Assembly: GCA_036513895.1 (NCBI GenBank)
Contig: DATBYF010000050.1
Coordinates: forward strand, 1-64,000
DNA length: 64,000 nt
From: Palsa-147 sp036513895
Lineage (GTDB): Bacteria; Acidobacteriota; Terriglobia; Acidiferrales; UBA7541
Reading direction: 5' to 3'
Part shown: positions 11,370 to 18,956 of the stretch, one piece after another
Layout: each line of letters starts with the position of its first letter
Position numbering within the stretch: the first letter of the stretch is position 1
The notes under the pieces: model-generated
The model's input: only the letters and a program-made list of their open reading frames with translations
Database searches by the model: none
What the model was told of the DNA's origin: nothing
Translations under genes and position numbers: made by a program

Positions 11370-11789
11370 TTACCGCTTGCTGAACTGGAACCGTCGCCGC
11401 GCGCCCTTCTGCCCGTATTTCTTCCGTTCCTTCATGCGCGAATCGCGCGTCAGAAAACCATTCTTGCGCAACGCCGGACGCAGCTCGGGATTCAGCAGCG
11501 AAAGCGCGCGCGAAAGTCCCATGCGCACCGCTCCAGCTTGCCCGCCTACTCCGCCGCCCTTCACCGTCGCCCACACATCCACCTCTTCCGCCATCTGCGT
11601 AAACTTCAGCGGCTCAACCGCCGCCGTGTGCCACGCCACATTCTTAAAATATTCGTCCACCGGCCGGCCGTTCACGGTAAATCGCGCCGCGCCCAATTTC
11701 ACGAACACCCGCGCCACAGCTTCCCGGCGGCGGCCCGTGCTGTTTATTTTCTTCCCGGCACCGCCGGCGTTTGTTGATGTCGAGCTCAA
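11370..11789 (-). CDS. rpsI: Ribosomal protein S9
   Basis: S9 lies in the 30S head, with its C-terminal tail reaching the P-site tRNA. The 139-residue product has GRRREAVARVFVKLG, the KGGGVGGQAGAVRMGLSRAL block and the invariant C terminus GARRRFQFSKR. An N-terminal extension of about 12 residues rich in Ser, Thr and Gly precedes the core. It follows rplM by 208 nt, the universal L13-S9 pairing. Confidence 0.96.
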   Translation of the reverse strand: MSSTSTNAGGAGKKINSTGRRREAVARVFVKLGAARFTVNGRPVDEYFKNVAWHTAAVEPLKFTQMAEEVDVWATVKGGGVGGQAGAVRMGLSRALSLLNPELRPALRKNGFLTRDSRMKERKKYGQKGARRRFQFSKR

Positions 11790-11997
11790 ATTTAGTCTCC
11801 TCGTGCTTAATCACGACCCTGAGGGCAAGTAAGCCCGAAGGGCCTTGTGCTAGATCACAGCGCTTAGGCCAACATTAGGCCGAAGGGTGTCTTCTGCTGA
11901 ATCAGCAAATCCGCCGCCGGATAAAAAGTCACACCCAGCGACAAATGTGCTTCAAACGCTGCGCCGATTCCTGAACGATTCGAACAGGAGAACGTGG

Positions 11998-12459
11998 TTA
12001 AAGCGCAAACGGTTGGGGCTTCTGTCCAGCGTGGCGCAACTGACTCTTATCGCCCGCGTAAATCCGAAGCTTGCGCGCGCGGCGTGCTCGCAGCTTATTC
12101 TTCGGCAGCATCCCGAGCACCGCCTCGCGAATAATCTCCGCAGGCTGTTGCTGCATCTTGCGGCGGAACGGCACTTCTTTCAGTCCGCCTGGAAAACCGC
12201 TATGGTGGCGGTAAATTTTTTGGTCAGCCTTGTTTCCGGTCACACGCACGCGCTCGGCATTGATCACCACAACGTGATCCCCGCAATCGAGATATGGCGT
12301 GAAGTTCGGCTTGTCCTTGCCAATCAAAAGCCGCGCGATTTGCGTGGCCAGCCGCCCCAGCACCTGCCCATTCGCGTCAATTATTAACCAGTTTTTGCCT
12401 TCGGCCAGCTCTTCCACTTCCCGGCCCTTCGGCACATACGTCCGCATCTGTGCAGTCAC
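11998..12459 (-). CDS. rplM: Ribosomal protein L13 (probable GTG start)
   Basis: L13 is an early assembly protein of the 50S subunit. The core has NWLIIDANGQVLGRLATQIA, GDHVVVINAERVRVTGNK, KIYRHHSGFPGGLKE and the MLPKNKLRARRARKLRIYAG segment. I choose the GTG at 12459 (153 residues) because AGGAAAGG lies just upstream. The ATG at 12447, four codons on, is the alternative, but its Shine-Dalgarno spacing is long (about 13 nt). First gene of the rplM-rpsI pair, on the minus strand. Confidence 0.92.
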   Translation of the reverse strand: MTAQMRTYVPKGREVEELAEGKNWLIIDANGQVLGRLATQIARLLIGKDKPNFTPYLDCGDHVVVINAERVRVTGNKADQKIYRHHSGFPGGLKEVPFRRKMQQQPAEIIREAVLGMLPKNKLRARRARKLRIYAGDKSQLRHAGQKPQPFAL

Positions 12460-12571
12460 ACCTTTCCTGTTAGAGACAAACCGCAATGATAAAGCACCCC
12501 GCAAATCCTGTCAACGAACTCCCATGTCAGAAATCCGACGCACCGCGGTGCCCCGCACTCGCCTTTCCCCC

Positions 12572-12612
12572 ATTCAGAGCCCCGAGGCTCCCGCCTCGGG
12601 GAACCCATGCGC
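12572..12612. repeat. GC-rich palindromic repeat ('GAGGCTCCCGCCTC'), copy 1
   Basis: TTCAGAGCCCCGAGGCTCCC, then GCCTCGGGGAACCCATGCGC. The arms CCCCGAGGC and GCCTCGGGG pair. The same element, inverted, is at 37271-37310. Confidence 0.7.
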
Positions 12613-12703
12613 TCCCAAGCACGCAGTTTGTTAGACGAACCAGAAGAGGCTACGAGGCGCTCGTAAGAAAATTTCCGGATCACCTCACAACCACAAATCC
12701 AAC

Positions 12704-13144
12704 CTAAGCCGCAAATACCACACAGGCGAAAATATCGCTAATCATCGCCACATTCTCGTTGCGCAGTTTTCCGCGCCGCGCCACATGCCTAACCCCAGCG
12801 ATCCCATAAAATATCGCCGCAATAATCGCGACGGGCAGAACGAAACTTGGTCTCATGATCGACAAGATTCCCACCGTTCCCGTCGCGAAATTGGCAACGC
12901 CCAACTCGCGCACGATCGGAAGCACAACCTCGCTCTTGATCCCAAATATTTCCTCAGATGTAAATCGCGGCTGGAAGAATTGTCGCAGGCCCGCCATAAA
13001 GAGCCGCACCCCCGCGCCCCAGAACACGAACCACTTCCCCACTAGCAACATCAGCGGCGCGTGAGCGTGCCAAAAGGCATGCTCCGCATAGATCGACGTT
13101 GCCGGAAACACCAGCATCAACAAAACAACGCTCGCCAAATACAT
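12704..13144 (-). CDS. Small multi-spanning membrane protein, DUF6790-like
   Basis: The 146-residue product has about four predicted membrane segments: near the N terminus (YLASVVLLMLVFPA), around LMLLVGKWFVFWGA, around FATGTVGILSI and VLPVAIIAAIFYGIAGV. The segment IFGIKSEVVLPIVRELGVAN resembles the DUF6790 family of inner-membrane proteins; function unknown. I prefer the ATG at 13144, preceded by a G-rich stretch, over the TTG at 13192, which lacks a ribosome site. It stands alone between rplM and the bactofilin gene. Confidence 0.65.
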   Translation of the reverse strand: MYLASVVLLMLVFPATSIYAEHAFWHAHAPLMLLVGKWFVFWGAGVRLFMAGLRQFFQPRFTSEEIFGIKSEVVLPIVRELGVANFATGTVGILSIMRPSFVLPVAIIAAIFYGIAGVRHVARRGKLRNENVAMISDIFACVVFAA

Positions 13145-13327
13145 CGTTCCCCCGGAGAGCCGCCAAATATCATACGGATTCGCCGCAACCAAAGGAAAAT
13201 TTAAACCTAGGACAAGCTTGGAGATACTGCGCGTTCAGGGGTTGTCTAAAAATGGCGCGGCGGGCAACCACGCAGCCCCATGGCCGTGCGCTCGCCCGCC
13301 GGATAGCGGTGCTAGGGAAATTAAAAT

Positions 13328-13918
13328 TTACGAAGAGGAAGAGCTCGTCGAGCCCTTCGTCGCGCGCGAAAACGACTTCTCCGAATCGCTGCTCTCGGAA
13401 TCGCCGCTGGCCGCGCTCGCCTTCTCGATCTCGATGGAACCTTTGAAGTACGCGCCGTCTTCGATCATGATTCGCGCAGTGGTCAAATCCCCCACCACCG
13501 AGCCGTCTTTCTTGATCTCAATCCGGTCGCGCGCCTGCAAATTACCCTTCACGTTCCCGTACACGACCACTTCTCGTGCAATCACGTCGGCCGTCACCTT
13601 CGCGCTCGCTCCAATTACCAGCTTGCGATCTTCGAGGTGAATTAATCCTTCGACGCTGCCGTCCAGGTGAAGGTCCTCGTTGCCGGAGATCTCCCCCTTG
13701 AAATGCAGGCTCTGTCCCAGACGCGCTGTGGCGCCCGAAGAAGTTGTAGCTGGATAGCTCGTCTCAAGCGGACTCATTTTTCTTGCCTCCACCGGCGGCG
13801 GTGCGCTCGCCGTGCTAGGTTTGTATAACTCCGGCGTTACCTGCGTTACCGGCGTAGGCGGCTCCGGCACATTCGAAGTGGGTTTCGCCGGTGCTGCCGG
13901 TTTCTTCTCTCCCCACAT
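13328..13918 (-). CDS. Bactofilin (polymer-forming cytoskeletal protein)
   Basis: Bactofilins self-assemble into filaments without nucleotide and act in cell shape, polarity or wall growth. The 196-residue product has a Pro/Ala-rich N-terminal segment (about 1-65), a bactofilin beta-helix core (about 70-160) with repeated turns such as LHLDGSVEGLIHLEDRKLVIG and VVVYGNVKGNLQARDRIEI, and a Ser-rich acidic tail. The ATG at 13918 is preceded by AGGAGG at proper distance, so the longer frame to 14062 is not used. It lies alone on the minus strand. Confidence 0.88.
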   Translation of the reverse strand: MWGEKKPAAPAKPTSNVPEPPTPVTQVTPELYKPSTASAPPPVEARKMSPLETSYPATTSSGATARLGQSLHFKGEISGNEDLHLDGSVEGLIHLEDRKLVIGASAKVTADVIAREVVVYGNVKGNLQARDRIEIKKDGSVVGDLTTARIMIEDGAYFKGSIEIEKASAASGDSESSDSEKSFSRATKGSTSSSSS

Positions 13919-14296
13919 ACTTCCTCCTTGGGCCCAACTAAAACCGTACGGCAACAACGCTCGCCTGTTTTTGAGGCCGGGGAACCCAAATTTAGACCCC
14001 TGGGCCGCACATAGCAATCCCAAAATGGACCAGGGGTTTCCAGTGAAGCAACGCACACGCACAAGCCTGTACGAATGGACATCTCACCACAAAACGGAAG
14101 TTGTGAAACTAGAGGAAAAGTTGAACTCGCACGGCTATAAAATCCCACTAAAACGACGATCGCCACCAGCGGCAAATGCGCGCTACCAGCACTTGTAGCG
14201 CCGGGCTTCACGCCCGGCAGCCTTTGACTTCTTCCCAACAAGAAAACTAGTGCTAAATTCCGCCAGCACAATGAAGTGCAAAAACGCAAACTCAAA
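13919..14296. other. Spacer between lexA and the bactofilin gene
   Basis: This 378-base stretch holds no gene. It contains a REP-like palindrome (14187-14228) and presumably the bactofilin promoter, which I could not place with confidence. Confidence 0.5.
14187..14228 (+). repeat. REP-like palindrome, subfamily II
   Basis: CACTTGTAGCGCCGGGCTTC, then ACGCCCGGCAGCCTTTGA. Hairpin arms GCCGGGC/GCCCGGC. The downstream AGCCTTTG is shared with 18412-18448. Confidence 0.75.
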
Positions 14297-14920
14297 TCAA
14301 TATTTTCTCAGCACTCCAATCACCCGCCCCTGAATTCTCACATCCGACGCCGGCACCACGATCGGCGCCATCTGCGAATTCGCAGGCTGCAATCGCACCT
14401 TCCCGCCTGCCTCGCGATAAAACCGCTTCAGCGTGGCATCCTGCCCTTCCACCAATGCAACAACAATCTCGCCCGGATTCACCACCTGCGTCTGCTCAAC
14501 CACGATGTAATCGCCGTCAAGAATGTGATCGTCGCGCATGGACTCGCCCTTCACCTGCAGCACAAAATTGTTGTGCCCCCGCGTGAAATCCGCGAGCGAA
14601 ATCGATTCCTTGTCCTCGACAGCCTCCACCGGCGCGCCCGCCGCGATCCGCCCTATAAGCGGAAGCTCGTTCGAGCGCCGCGATATCACTTGCTCGCTCA
14701 CCGGCTTCGGCAATTGCGTCACTTCGATCGACCGGCTCTGGTTATACCCGCGCCGCACGAACCCTTTCGTCTCCAGTGTCGAAAGATGCTTGTGCACCGT
14801 CGCCAGCGAAGTTAGCTTCATCGCATGCGCAATCTCTTCAAAGCTCGGCGAGTACCCATGCTTGTTCATGAAGCTCACCAGATAATCGAGTACTTCTTTT
14901 TGCCGCTTAGTCAGCGCCAT
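14297..14920 (-). CDS. lexA: SOS repressor LexA
   Basis: LexA represses DNA-damage genes and cuts itself when RecA filaments form. The 207-residue product has an N-terminal winged helix (MALTKRQKEVLDYLV, then SFEEIAHAM), the self-cleavage dipeptide Ala94-Gly95 (GRIAAGAP), the catalytic Ser127 (VKGESMRDDHI) and Lys165 (DATLKRFYRE). Length and layout are normal. The start is the ATG at 14920; a longer frame upstream is not part of the family. recA lies about 14 kb away in this window. I did not find a clear LexA operator in front of either gene. Confidence 0.95.
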   Translation of the reverse strand: MALTKRQKEVLDYLVSFMNKHGYSPSFEEIAHAMKLTSLATVHKHLSTLETKGFVRRGYNQSRSIEVTQLPKPVSEQVISRRSNELPLIGRIAAGAPVEAVEDKESISLADFTRGHNNFVLQVKGESMRDDHILDGDYIVVEQTQVVNPGEIVVALVEGQDATLKRFYREAGGKVRLQPANSQMAPIVVPASDVRIQGRVIGVLRKY

Positions 14921-15226
14921 GTCAGCACCCCTTCTGAATCGTTCGTGCAGCCCCATACTAGGCGAAGACAAAGCGAAAATCAAGCGCGGGTTTTGTAAGT
15001 CGAGTAGAATTTGTAGTTGGCTTGGATAACGGCGTGGCTCGCGCCACTTCGAATCAAAAATTTCGCGGCCGAATGTCAATCGTAGCGCCGGCATCTTGCC
15101 GGCGATTTTCTTCGCATTCGAAGAGGCTCACCCTCAACGACGTAACTTCGCCTCATGATCCACGCTCATCTAACGCAAAACGGGGCGAAGCACCAACGCT
15201 CCGCCCCAATCATTTGACACAACCCT
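14921..15226. other. Spacer between the DinB-family gene and lexA
   Basis: This 306-base stretch should hold the lexA promoter and operator. I see a REP-like palindrome (15077-15110) but no convincing operator palindrome of the known LexA types (CTGT-N8-ACAG, GAAC-N4-GTTC, GTTC-N7-GTTC). Confidence 0.5.
15077..15110 (+). repeat. REP-like palindrome, subfamily I
   Basis: CAATCGTAGCGCCGGCATCT, then TGCCGGCGATTTTC. It is identical over about 33 nt to 18263-18298. Confidence 0.8.
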
Positions 15227-15742
15227 CTAATTCGCAGCCGCCGCCGGCTTGTGCGCCGGCATCGGTTCATCGTAACTCGGGCCATATATGCCCGGAACCT
15301 TCGATCCCATCGGCCGCAAATAAACCGCGAGCTGCCCACGATGGTGAATTGAATGATTGTTAACAAATCCCAGATAAGCAACCGCCGGCATATTGAAAAT
15401 CGCGAACGAAATATTGTTTGCCAGCTTTTCCGCCGGCAATGCCCTCACTTTAGCCAGCGCTGCAGGAAACTCCTTGTCGTAGTAGGCCGAGATTTCCGCC
15501 ACGCTTCCAAACTCTTTCGGAGTTCCCCGCACAAACTCGCCCTTTGCGATTCCATTTAAGAACCAAACCTCAGAAGTGGCGATATGCGAAGCCAGTTCGA
15601 ACGCCGTCCGCGCGTTGTCGTCCGGACGATAATGCTTATTATCTTCCGGCACCGCCGCGATAATCCTTCTCGTAACCGCATATTCCCTCTCGAGACCTTG
15701 CGTGTACATTTCAGCCACAAACGCCGCCTGTTCAGGATTCAT
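15227..15742 (-). CDS. DinB-family (four-helix bundle) protein
   Basis: The 171-residue product resembles DinB/YfiT-type metal-binding bundles: a helix with AEMYTQGLEREYAVTRRII, the ASHIATSEVWFLNGI helix carrying the first metal-site His, and NHSIHHRGQLAVYLRPMG with the paired histidines. The last block is the family hallmark. DinB proteins of this sort are putative thiol or glutathione-type transferases or stress proteins; the actual reaction is unknown. It lies upstream of lexA on the same strand, 306 nt apart, but I see no proof of shared SOS control. Confidence 0.82.
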   Translation of the reverse strand: MNPEQAAFVAEMYTQGLEREYAVTRRIIAAVPEDNKHYRPDDNARTAFELASHIATSEVWFLNGIAKGEFVRGTPKEFGSVAEISAYYDKEFPAALAKVRALPAEKLANNISFAIFNMPAVAYLGFVNNHSIHHRGQLAVYLRPMGSKVPGIYGPSYDEPMPAHKPAAAAN

Positions 15743-15910
15743 AAACTCGCTCTCCTCTTATCTCGAATCAACATCTGAATCTGTTCGCCGGATTTCCCGG
15801 CTCGGACCTGCTGGTCTGAGCATCGTACGCCTCTGACACGCGGGACACAACGAATCGCAACGTGCGCGCCGATTGCCTGCGCCAATCCTCTGGCGTAGAA
15901 TGCACCCGCA

Positions 15911-18193
15911 ATGCCGGATACCTCTCCCATCAACGGCCGCACCATCTCCCACTACGAGGTCCTCGAAAAACTCGGTGGCGGCGGCATGGGCGTAGTCTAC
16001 AAAGCCAAGGACACCCGCCTCGGTCGCAGCGTCGCTCTCAAATTCCTCCCCGACGACATCTCCCAGGACCCGCTGGCGATCGAGCGATTCCGCCGCGAAG
16101 CCCGCGCCGCATCCTCGCTCAATCATCCGAACATTTGCACCATTTACGACATTGGCGATTTCGAAGGCCGCCCCTTCATCGCCATGGAGCTTCTCGAGGG
16201 CCAAACTCTAAAGCATCGCATCGCCGAGAAGCCCATCTCCGTCTCCGAACTCCTCGACGTCGGCATTCAAATTGCCGACGGCCTCGAAGCCGCCCACTCA
16301 AAAGGCATAGTCCATCGCGACATCAAGCCCGCCAACATTTTCCTCATAAAAAAGGGCCCGGCGAAGATTCTGGATTTCGGCCTCGCGAAACTCGCCACCC
16401 AGCGTCAATCCGCGCCGGACTCTGTAAATGCGACGTCAATGCCCACGCAAACGCATTTCAACGCCGAGCAACTCACCAGTCCCGGCAGCTCGATGGGCAC
16501 AGTCTCCTACATGTCGCCCGAACAAGCGCGCGGCGAAGAGCTCGACGCACGCTCGGATTTGTTCTCCCTGGGTGTCGTGCTCTACGAGATGTCCACCGGC
16601 ACCGTTCCCTTCGCAGGCACCAGCGTCGCATTGATTTTCGACGGCATCCTGCATTCCGCCGCAACTCCGGCGACCAAATTGAATTCCCGATTGCCTGCAG
16701 CCCTCGAAAATGTCTTCAGCAAGGCTCTCGAGAAAGACGCCGACCTGCGTTACCAAACCGCCGCCGAGCTTCGCGCCGACCTGAAACGCATCAAGCGCGA
16801 TATTGATTCGAGCCGCCAGCCTGCCGCCGAAAAGACCGAAACCACCACGGTCCACACCCCCAGCGCCGCGCCCGCGACTCCCGCGAAAAAATCAGTTGCC
16901 GTCCTCTATTTCGAAAATCAAAGCGGCGCCAAGGAAGACGAATATCTGCGCGACGGCATCACCGAAGATGTCATCACCGAACTCTCAAAAATCCGCGGCC
17001 TGAACACTTTCTCCCGCCCCACCGTTCTAGCCTTCCGCGATAAACAGGTGACTCCCGCGCAAATCGGCCAGCAACTCGGCGCCGCCTACGTCCTCACCGG
17101 CACTTTGCGTCGCGCTGGCGCCCGCCTTCGCATCAGCGCCCAACTCATTGATACTCACACCGATTTTCCGCTCTGGTCGGAGCGCTTCGACCGCGAAATG
17201 AAAGATGTCTTCGAAGTGCAGGACGAAATGGCTCGCAAGATCGCCGAAGCCTTGCGCGTTACACTCTCTCCGCAGGAGCTCGAGGCTCTAGCAGACAAGC
17301 CCACAGAAAATCCCCAAGCCTACGATCTCTACCTCCGCGGCAAGCGCTACGCCCGCCGCCTCACTCGCCAGGATGTCGAGTTCGCTTTGCAGATGTTCGA
17401 GAACGCTGTCTCTCTCGATCCCAGCTTCGCCCTGGCATACGCTGCCTGCGCCAATGCCTGCGCCATGTACTACTCCTTCTTTACCCGCGATCAAATGTGG
17501 GTCGAACGCGCACGCGAAGCTTCCGGCAAAGCCGTCGCCCTTCGCTGGGATCTGCCCGAAACGCACGTCAGCCAAGCTTGGGTTCTCTATGCGGCCGGAC
17601 TTTATGACGAAGCCGTACGCATGGTCAAAAAAGCCATCGAGCGCAAACGCGACTGCGACGGTGCTTACTATTTGCTCTGCCGCGCCCTCTTTGCCGCGGG
17701 ACGCGCGCAGGAAGTCGTGGACGTTTCCGAATCCACCATCGAAGCGAGCGGCGAGGACTACAACGTCTACGTGCCCATCCTGAACGCTCTCGGCTCGATG
17801 AACAAAGAAGATGCCCAGCACAGCATGACCCAGAGATTCAGCGTCGCACTCGAGAACCATCTCAAACATGTGCCAGAGGATGCTCGAGCTCGCATCCTTC
17901 TCGGCGCCAACTACGCCAGAATGAATCGCGAGCAAGACGCTTTGCGCGAACTCAATCTCGCCGTCACCCTGCGCGCCAACGAAGCTTCAATCCTATACAA
18001 CGCGGCCTGCGTCTACTGTGGCCTGAACAAAAAAGCGGAAGCCCTCGATGCGTTGCGCAGAGCGTGGGAGGCAGGCTCCAAGGACGCCGTATGGGCCCGC
18101 CGCGACCCGGATCTCGCCATACTCCACGGCGACCCCGAATTCGAGCGGCTCTACCCCGAAAAGCCCGCCACCCCACCCGCCTCCCCCCAGTAG
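15911..18193 (+). CDS. Hanks-type Ser/Thr protein kinase fused to TolB-like and TPR regions
   Basis: The 760-residue product starts with a full kinase domain (about 15-295): glycine loop GGGGMGVV, Lys44 (VALKF), HRDIKPAN (135-142), DFG (155-157) and SPE (202-204), so it should be active. A Pro/Ala linker follows, then a TolB/FlgO-like N-terminal domain (about 330-450; VAVLYFENQSG, GITEDVITELSKI, YVLTGTLRRAGARLRISAQL), then TPR-like helices to the end. This layout is common in Acidobacteria, where such kinases are thought to sense and relay protein-protein cues. I see no transmembrane segment, so it is probably cytoplasmic. It stands alone between lexA-DinB and an M16 peptidase. Confidence 0.88.
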   Translation: MPDTSPINGRTISHYEVLEKLGGGGMGVVYKAKDTRLGRSVALKFLPDDISQDPLAIERFRREARAASSLNHPNICTIYDIGDFEGRPFIAMELLEGQTLKHRIAEKPISVSELLDVGIQIADGLEAAHSKGIVHRDIKPANIFLIKKGPAKILDFGLAKLATQRQSAPDSVNATSMPTQTHFNAEQLTSPGSSMGTVSYMSPEQARGEELDARSDLFSLGVVLYEMSTGTVPFAGTSVALIFDGILHSAATPATKLNSRLPAALENVFSKALEKDADLRYQTAAELRADLKRIKRDIDSSRQPAAEKTETTTVHTPSAAPATPAKKSVAVLYFENQSGAKEDEYLRDGITEDVITELSKIRGLNTFSRPTVLAFRDKQVTPAQIGQQLGAAYVLTGTLRRAGARLRISAQLIDTHTDFPLWSERFDREMKDVFEVQDEMARKIAEALRVTLSPQELEALADKPTENPQAYDLYLRGKRYARRLTRQDVEFALQMFENAVSLDPSFALAYAACANACAMYYSFFTRDQMWVERAREASGKAVALRWDLPETHVSQAWVLYAAGLYDEAVRMVKKAIERKRDCDGAYYLLCRALFAAGRAQEVVDVSESTIEASGEDYNVYVPILNALGSMNKEDAQHSMTQRFSVALENHLKHVPEDARARILLGANYARMNREQDALRELNLAVTLRANEASILYNAACVYCGLNKKAEALDALRRAWEAGSKDAVWARRDPDLAILHGDPEFERLYPEKPATPPASPQ

Positions 18194-18262
18194 CCGAGCA
18201 TTCAGCGAACTGCCTTCGAGATAATTGAGCGATACAAAAGTGAAGGTGTTTAACGGCAATCA

Positions 18263-18298
18263 GTCAATCGTAGCGCCGGCATCTTGCCGGCGATTTTC
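18263..18298 (+). repeat. REP-like palindrome, subfamily I
   Basis: CAATCGTAGCGCCGGCATCT, then TGCCGGCGATTTTCC; the same sequence as 15077-15110. Confidence 0.8.
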
Positions 18299-18334
18299 CG
18301 CGCGGTCACCTCTAATTAACCTTATCGCCACACG

Positions 18335-18367
18335 CCATCCCGAACGAAATGAGGGATCTGCATTTCG
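18335..18367. repeat. Interspersed repeat, 'CGAACGAAATGAGGGATCTG' form
   Basis: CATCCCGAACGAAATGAGGG, then ATCTGCATTT. The minus strand of 34131-34155 reads almost the same. Probably a relative of the 7469 and 9071 repeats, which have the same CATTCCGAGCG...GAGGAATC skeleton. Confidence 0.65.
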
Positions 18368-18411
18368 CATGGAAAGGCCCCACCACGTTTCCATCAAGCA
18401 AGCGCGCCTCT

Positions 18412-18448
18412 CAGCACTCGTAGCGCCGGGATTCAGCCCGGCAGCCTT
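18412..18448 (+). repeat. REP-like palindrome, subfamily II
   Basis: CACTCGTAGCGCCGGGATTC, then AGCCCGGCAGCCTTTGG. It matches 14187-14228, including the trailing AGCCTTTG. Confidence 0.75.
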
Positions 18449-18736
18449 TGGATTCTGGCATTCTTCCAAAATATCCATTCCCTCGACGCACCAGCAAACC
18501 GTCAATCGCGGTAGCGAACCCACAATCGTCTCATTTGATTTGCCGACTCCCGTCTGCTACGGTCAATGTAGCTCACGATTGAGTCTCGAAGGGGACTTCT
18601 GAAGGTTCCCGCGCGACATCGTCGCGACGAGACGTGAGCCGGTTAGGTTATATCGGGCGTTAAATGGGAATGAACTATGACCAGCGAATCCATTAACGAA
18701 GCGGTTTATGGAGCACCCGGGAAGACCAAAGCTCCA

Positions 18737-18820
18737 ATTTCTACTCGATACAAGTTGCGATTAGAAATCGAGCTAACTCACTCAAAACAAACGACCGGGA
18801 CAACTTCTACTCGATACAAA
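18737..18820 (+). repeat. Paired-repeat element, copy 1
   Basis: Two copies of TTCTACTCGATACA at 18739-18752 and 18805-18818, exactly 66 nt apart, with the core GCGATTAGAAAT at 18757-18768. A second element with the same motifs, the same 66-nt period and the same 4-nt gap to the core lies inverted at 33864-33947. The unique sequence on either side is unrelated. Confidence 0.8.
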
Positions 18821-18956
18821 ACGGCATACTCCTTCGCATCGCTTCCGGGCATCCAAGTAAATGTAATCTCAATGAACGTCCCTGCGTCAAACAGCTGCGC
18901 CAGATTCTGAATTGAACCGTCAAACAATAATGATCTGCAAAAACGCTCTTATAAAA

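Larger units (their letters stand above)
18194..18956. other. Repeat-rich intergenic region before the M16 peptidase gene
   Basis: This 763-base region contains two REP-like palindromes (18263-18298, 18412-18448), a diverged 'CGAACGAAATGAGGGATC' repeat (18335-18367) and the paired-repeat element (18737-18820). A 77-codon open frame starting at 18677 runs through that element; it has no recognisable family and I do not call it a gene. Confidence 0.6.

Noticed and set aside
18677..18910. 77-codon open frame spanning the paired-repeat element
   Set aside because: It has no recognisable family or strong ribosome site, and only the repeat part is conserved in the second copy. I record the element, not a gene.
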